A stretch of 13,033 nucleotides of DNA from JBJXFK01 sp046155505. Lineage in GTDB: Bacteria > Planctomycetota > Phycisphaerae > UBA1845 > Fen-1342. Shown here in pieces: positions 12,682 to 13,033 of this stretch (its first letter is position 1; each line of letters begins with the position of its first letter). The notes beneath the pieces are model-generated. The model was not told the DNA's origin. It made no database searches and saw only the letters and a list, made by a program, of their open reading frames with translations. Location: positions 1 through 13,033 of the forward strand of contig JBJXFK010000047.1 in NCBI GenBank assembly GCA_046155505.1, written 5' to 3'. The position numbers and the translations under genes were made by a program.

Positions 12682-12797
12682 ACTGCCCGCCTCACCGCCG
12701 TGCGCATCGTAAGTCACCCGCATTCGCACACAGTTCAAGCGTAGGATTTGCACGCAGAGATTGCTGCATGGTGAATCAGCGCCCTTACGGAGCCCAC

Positions 12798-13033
12798 ATG
12801 CTCTGCCCCAACTGTGCCTATGACCTGCGCGGCCAAAGCCGCAACGAATTCGGCACATTTCGCTGCCCAGAGTGTGGCGAAATGTCCGTCGGCACAGCTT
12901 CGCGCGGCGAGGTCATCGCGGCGTATCGATCGTGGCGCGGGGCATTCGGCGGCGGGTTGCTTACGCTCGGCGCGCGATATCTCGACGCGCCCGCGATTAT
13001 GCGCACGGTCGGGCGACGATACATGCTTTTGCT
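12798..13033 (+). CDS. Zinc-ribbon membrane protein, copy 2 (partial, runs off the right edge)
   Basis: Seventy-eight codons are visible from the ATG at 12798, with ACGGAGCCC upstream exactly as in copy 1. The first 51 residues, through the same four zinc-ribbon cysteines to SWRGAFG, are identical to copy 1. Nucleotide differences there are very few (for example tac/tat, cga/cgc twice, gcc/gca). From about codon 52 the two genes diverge: GGLLTLGARYLDAPAIMRTV versus CGLQTLGARFLDSRVVLRTV. The rest, presumably membrane helices, lies beyond the window. It is a tandem paralogue of unknown function. Confidence 0.85.
   Translation, partial: MLCPNCAYDLRGQSRNEFGTFRCPECGEMSVGTASRGEVIAAYRSWRGAFGGGLLTLGARYLDAPAIMRTVGRRYMLL

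Noticed and set aside
11469..12707. 412-codon minus-strand open frame
   Set aside because: It is antisense to zinc-ribbon gene 1, which has a zinc ribbon, membrane helices, a ribosome-binding site and a tandem paralogue. The translation has no recognisable domain.
1..13033. tRNA, rRNA, transposase or integrase genes
   Set aside because: I looked on both strands and found no cloverleaf with conserved arms, no rRNA-like stretch and no recombinase motif in any frame.

Overview
The window looks like chromosomal DNA of a GC-rich, outer-membrane bacterium, most probably a planctomycete (Phycisphaerae-like or related). This rests on four things: an LpxC-FabZ fusion inside a lipid A gene cluster, a Hanks-type kinase fused to 'TDAGL' leucine-rich repeats, membrane proteins that begin with an MLCPNC...YDLRG zinc ribbon, and intergenic DNA full of stuttering dispersed repeats. 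No database search was possible, so the taxonomy is inference.

Layout. Positions 1-91 hold the first 30 codons of a leftward gene. Positions 92-871 hold a 21-bp tandem array and then a composite block of dispersed repeats. Positions 872-3547 (minus) encode an 891-residue kinase with 13 C-terminal repeats of 28 residues. Positions 3548-4133 carry its likely promoter and a second composite repeat block, in inverted orientation to the first. Positions 4134-4457 (plus) hold an orphan C-terminal piece of what appears to be the same protein family as the gene at 1-91. So the kinase-LRR gene sits between two inverted repeat blocks, each with an outward-facing piece of this family on its outer side.

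Positions 4610-9700 form a minus-strand envelope operon, in transcription order: ompH/skp (periplasmic chaperone), lpxD, lpxC-fabZ, lpxA and a Gfo/Idh/MocA sugar-nucleotide-type oxidoreductase. lpxD and lpxC-fabZ overlap by 44 nt, and lpxA overlaps the oxidoreductase as ATGA. LpxA, LpxC and LpxD are the first three lipid A enzymes. FabZ supplies fatty-acid intermediates for the same pool. The coupled oxidoreductase could modify the UDP-sugar substrate, as GnnA does. A 29-bp-arm hairpin built from dispersed repeats lies between lpxC-fabZ and lpxA.

Positions 9967-11253 (minus) encode an RsbU/SpoIIE-type PP2C phosphatase with a degenerate receiver-like N-terminus. After a 479-nt spacer, two tandem plus-strand paralogues follow (11733-12653, and 12798 to the window end). 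Both encode zinc-ribbon membrane proteins. Their first ~150 nt are nearly identical and then diverge sharply, which suggests gene conversion or a recent partial duplication.

The lipid A cluster is mostly conventional. The less ordinary parts are the soluble-looking kinase-LRR gene inside inverted composite repeats, the split family pieces flanking it, the repeat-derived hairpin inside the operon, and the tandem zinc-ribbon pair.
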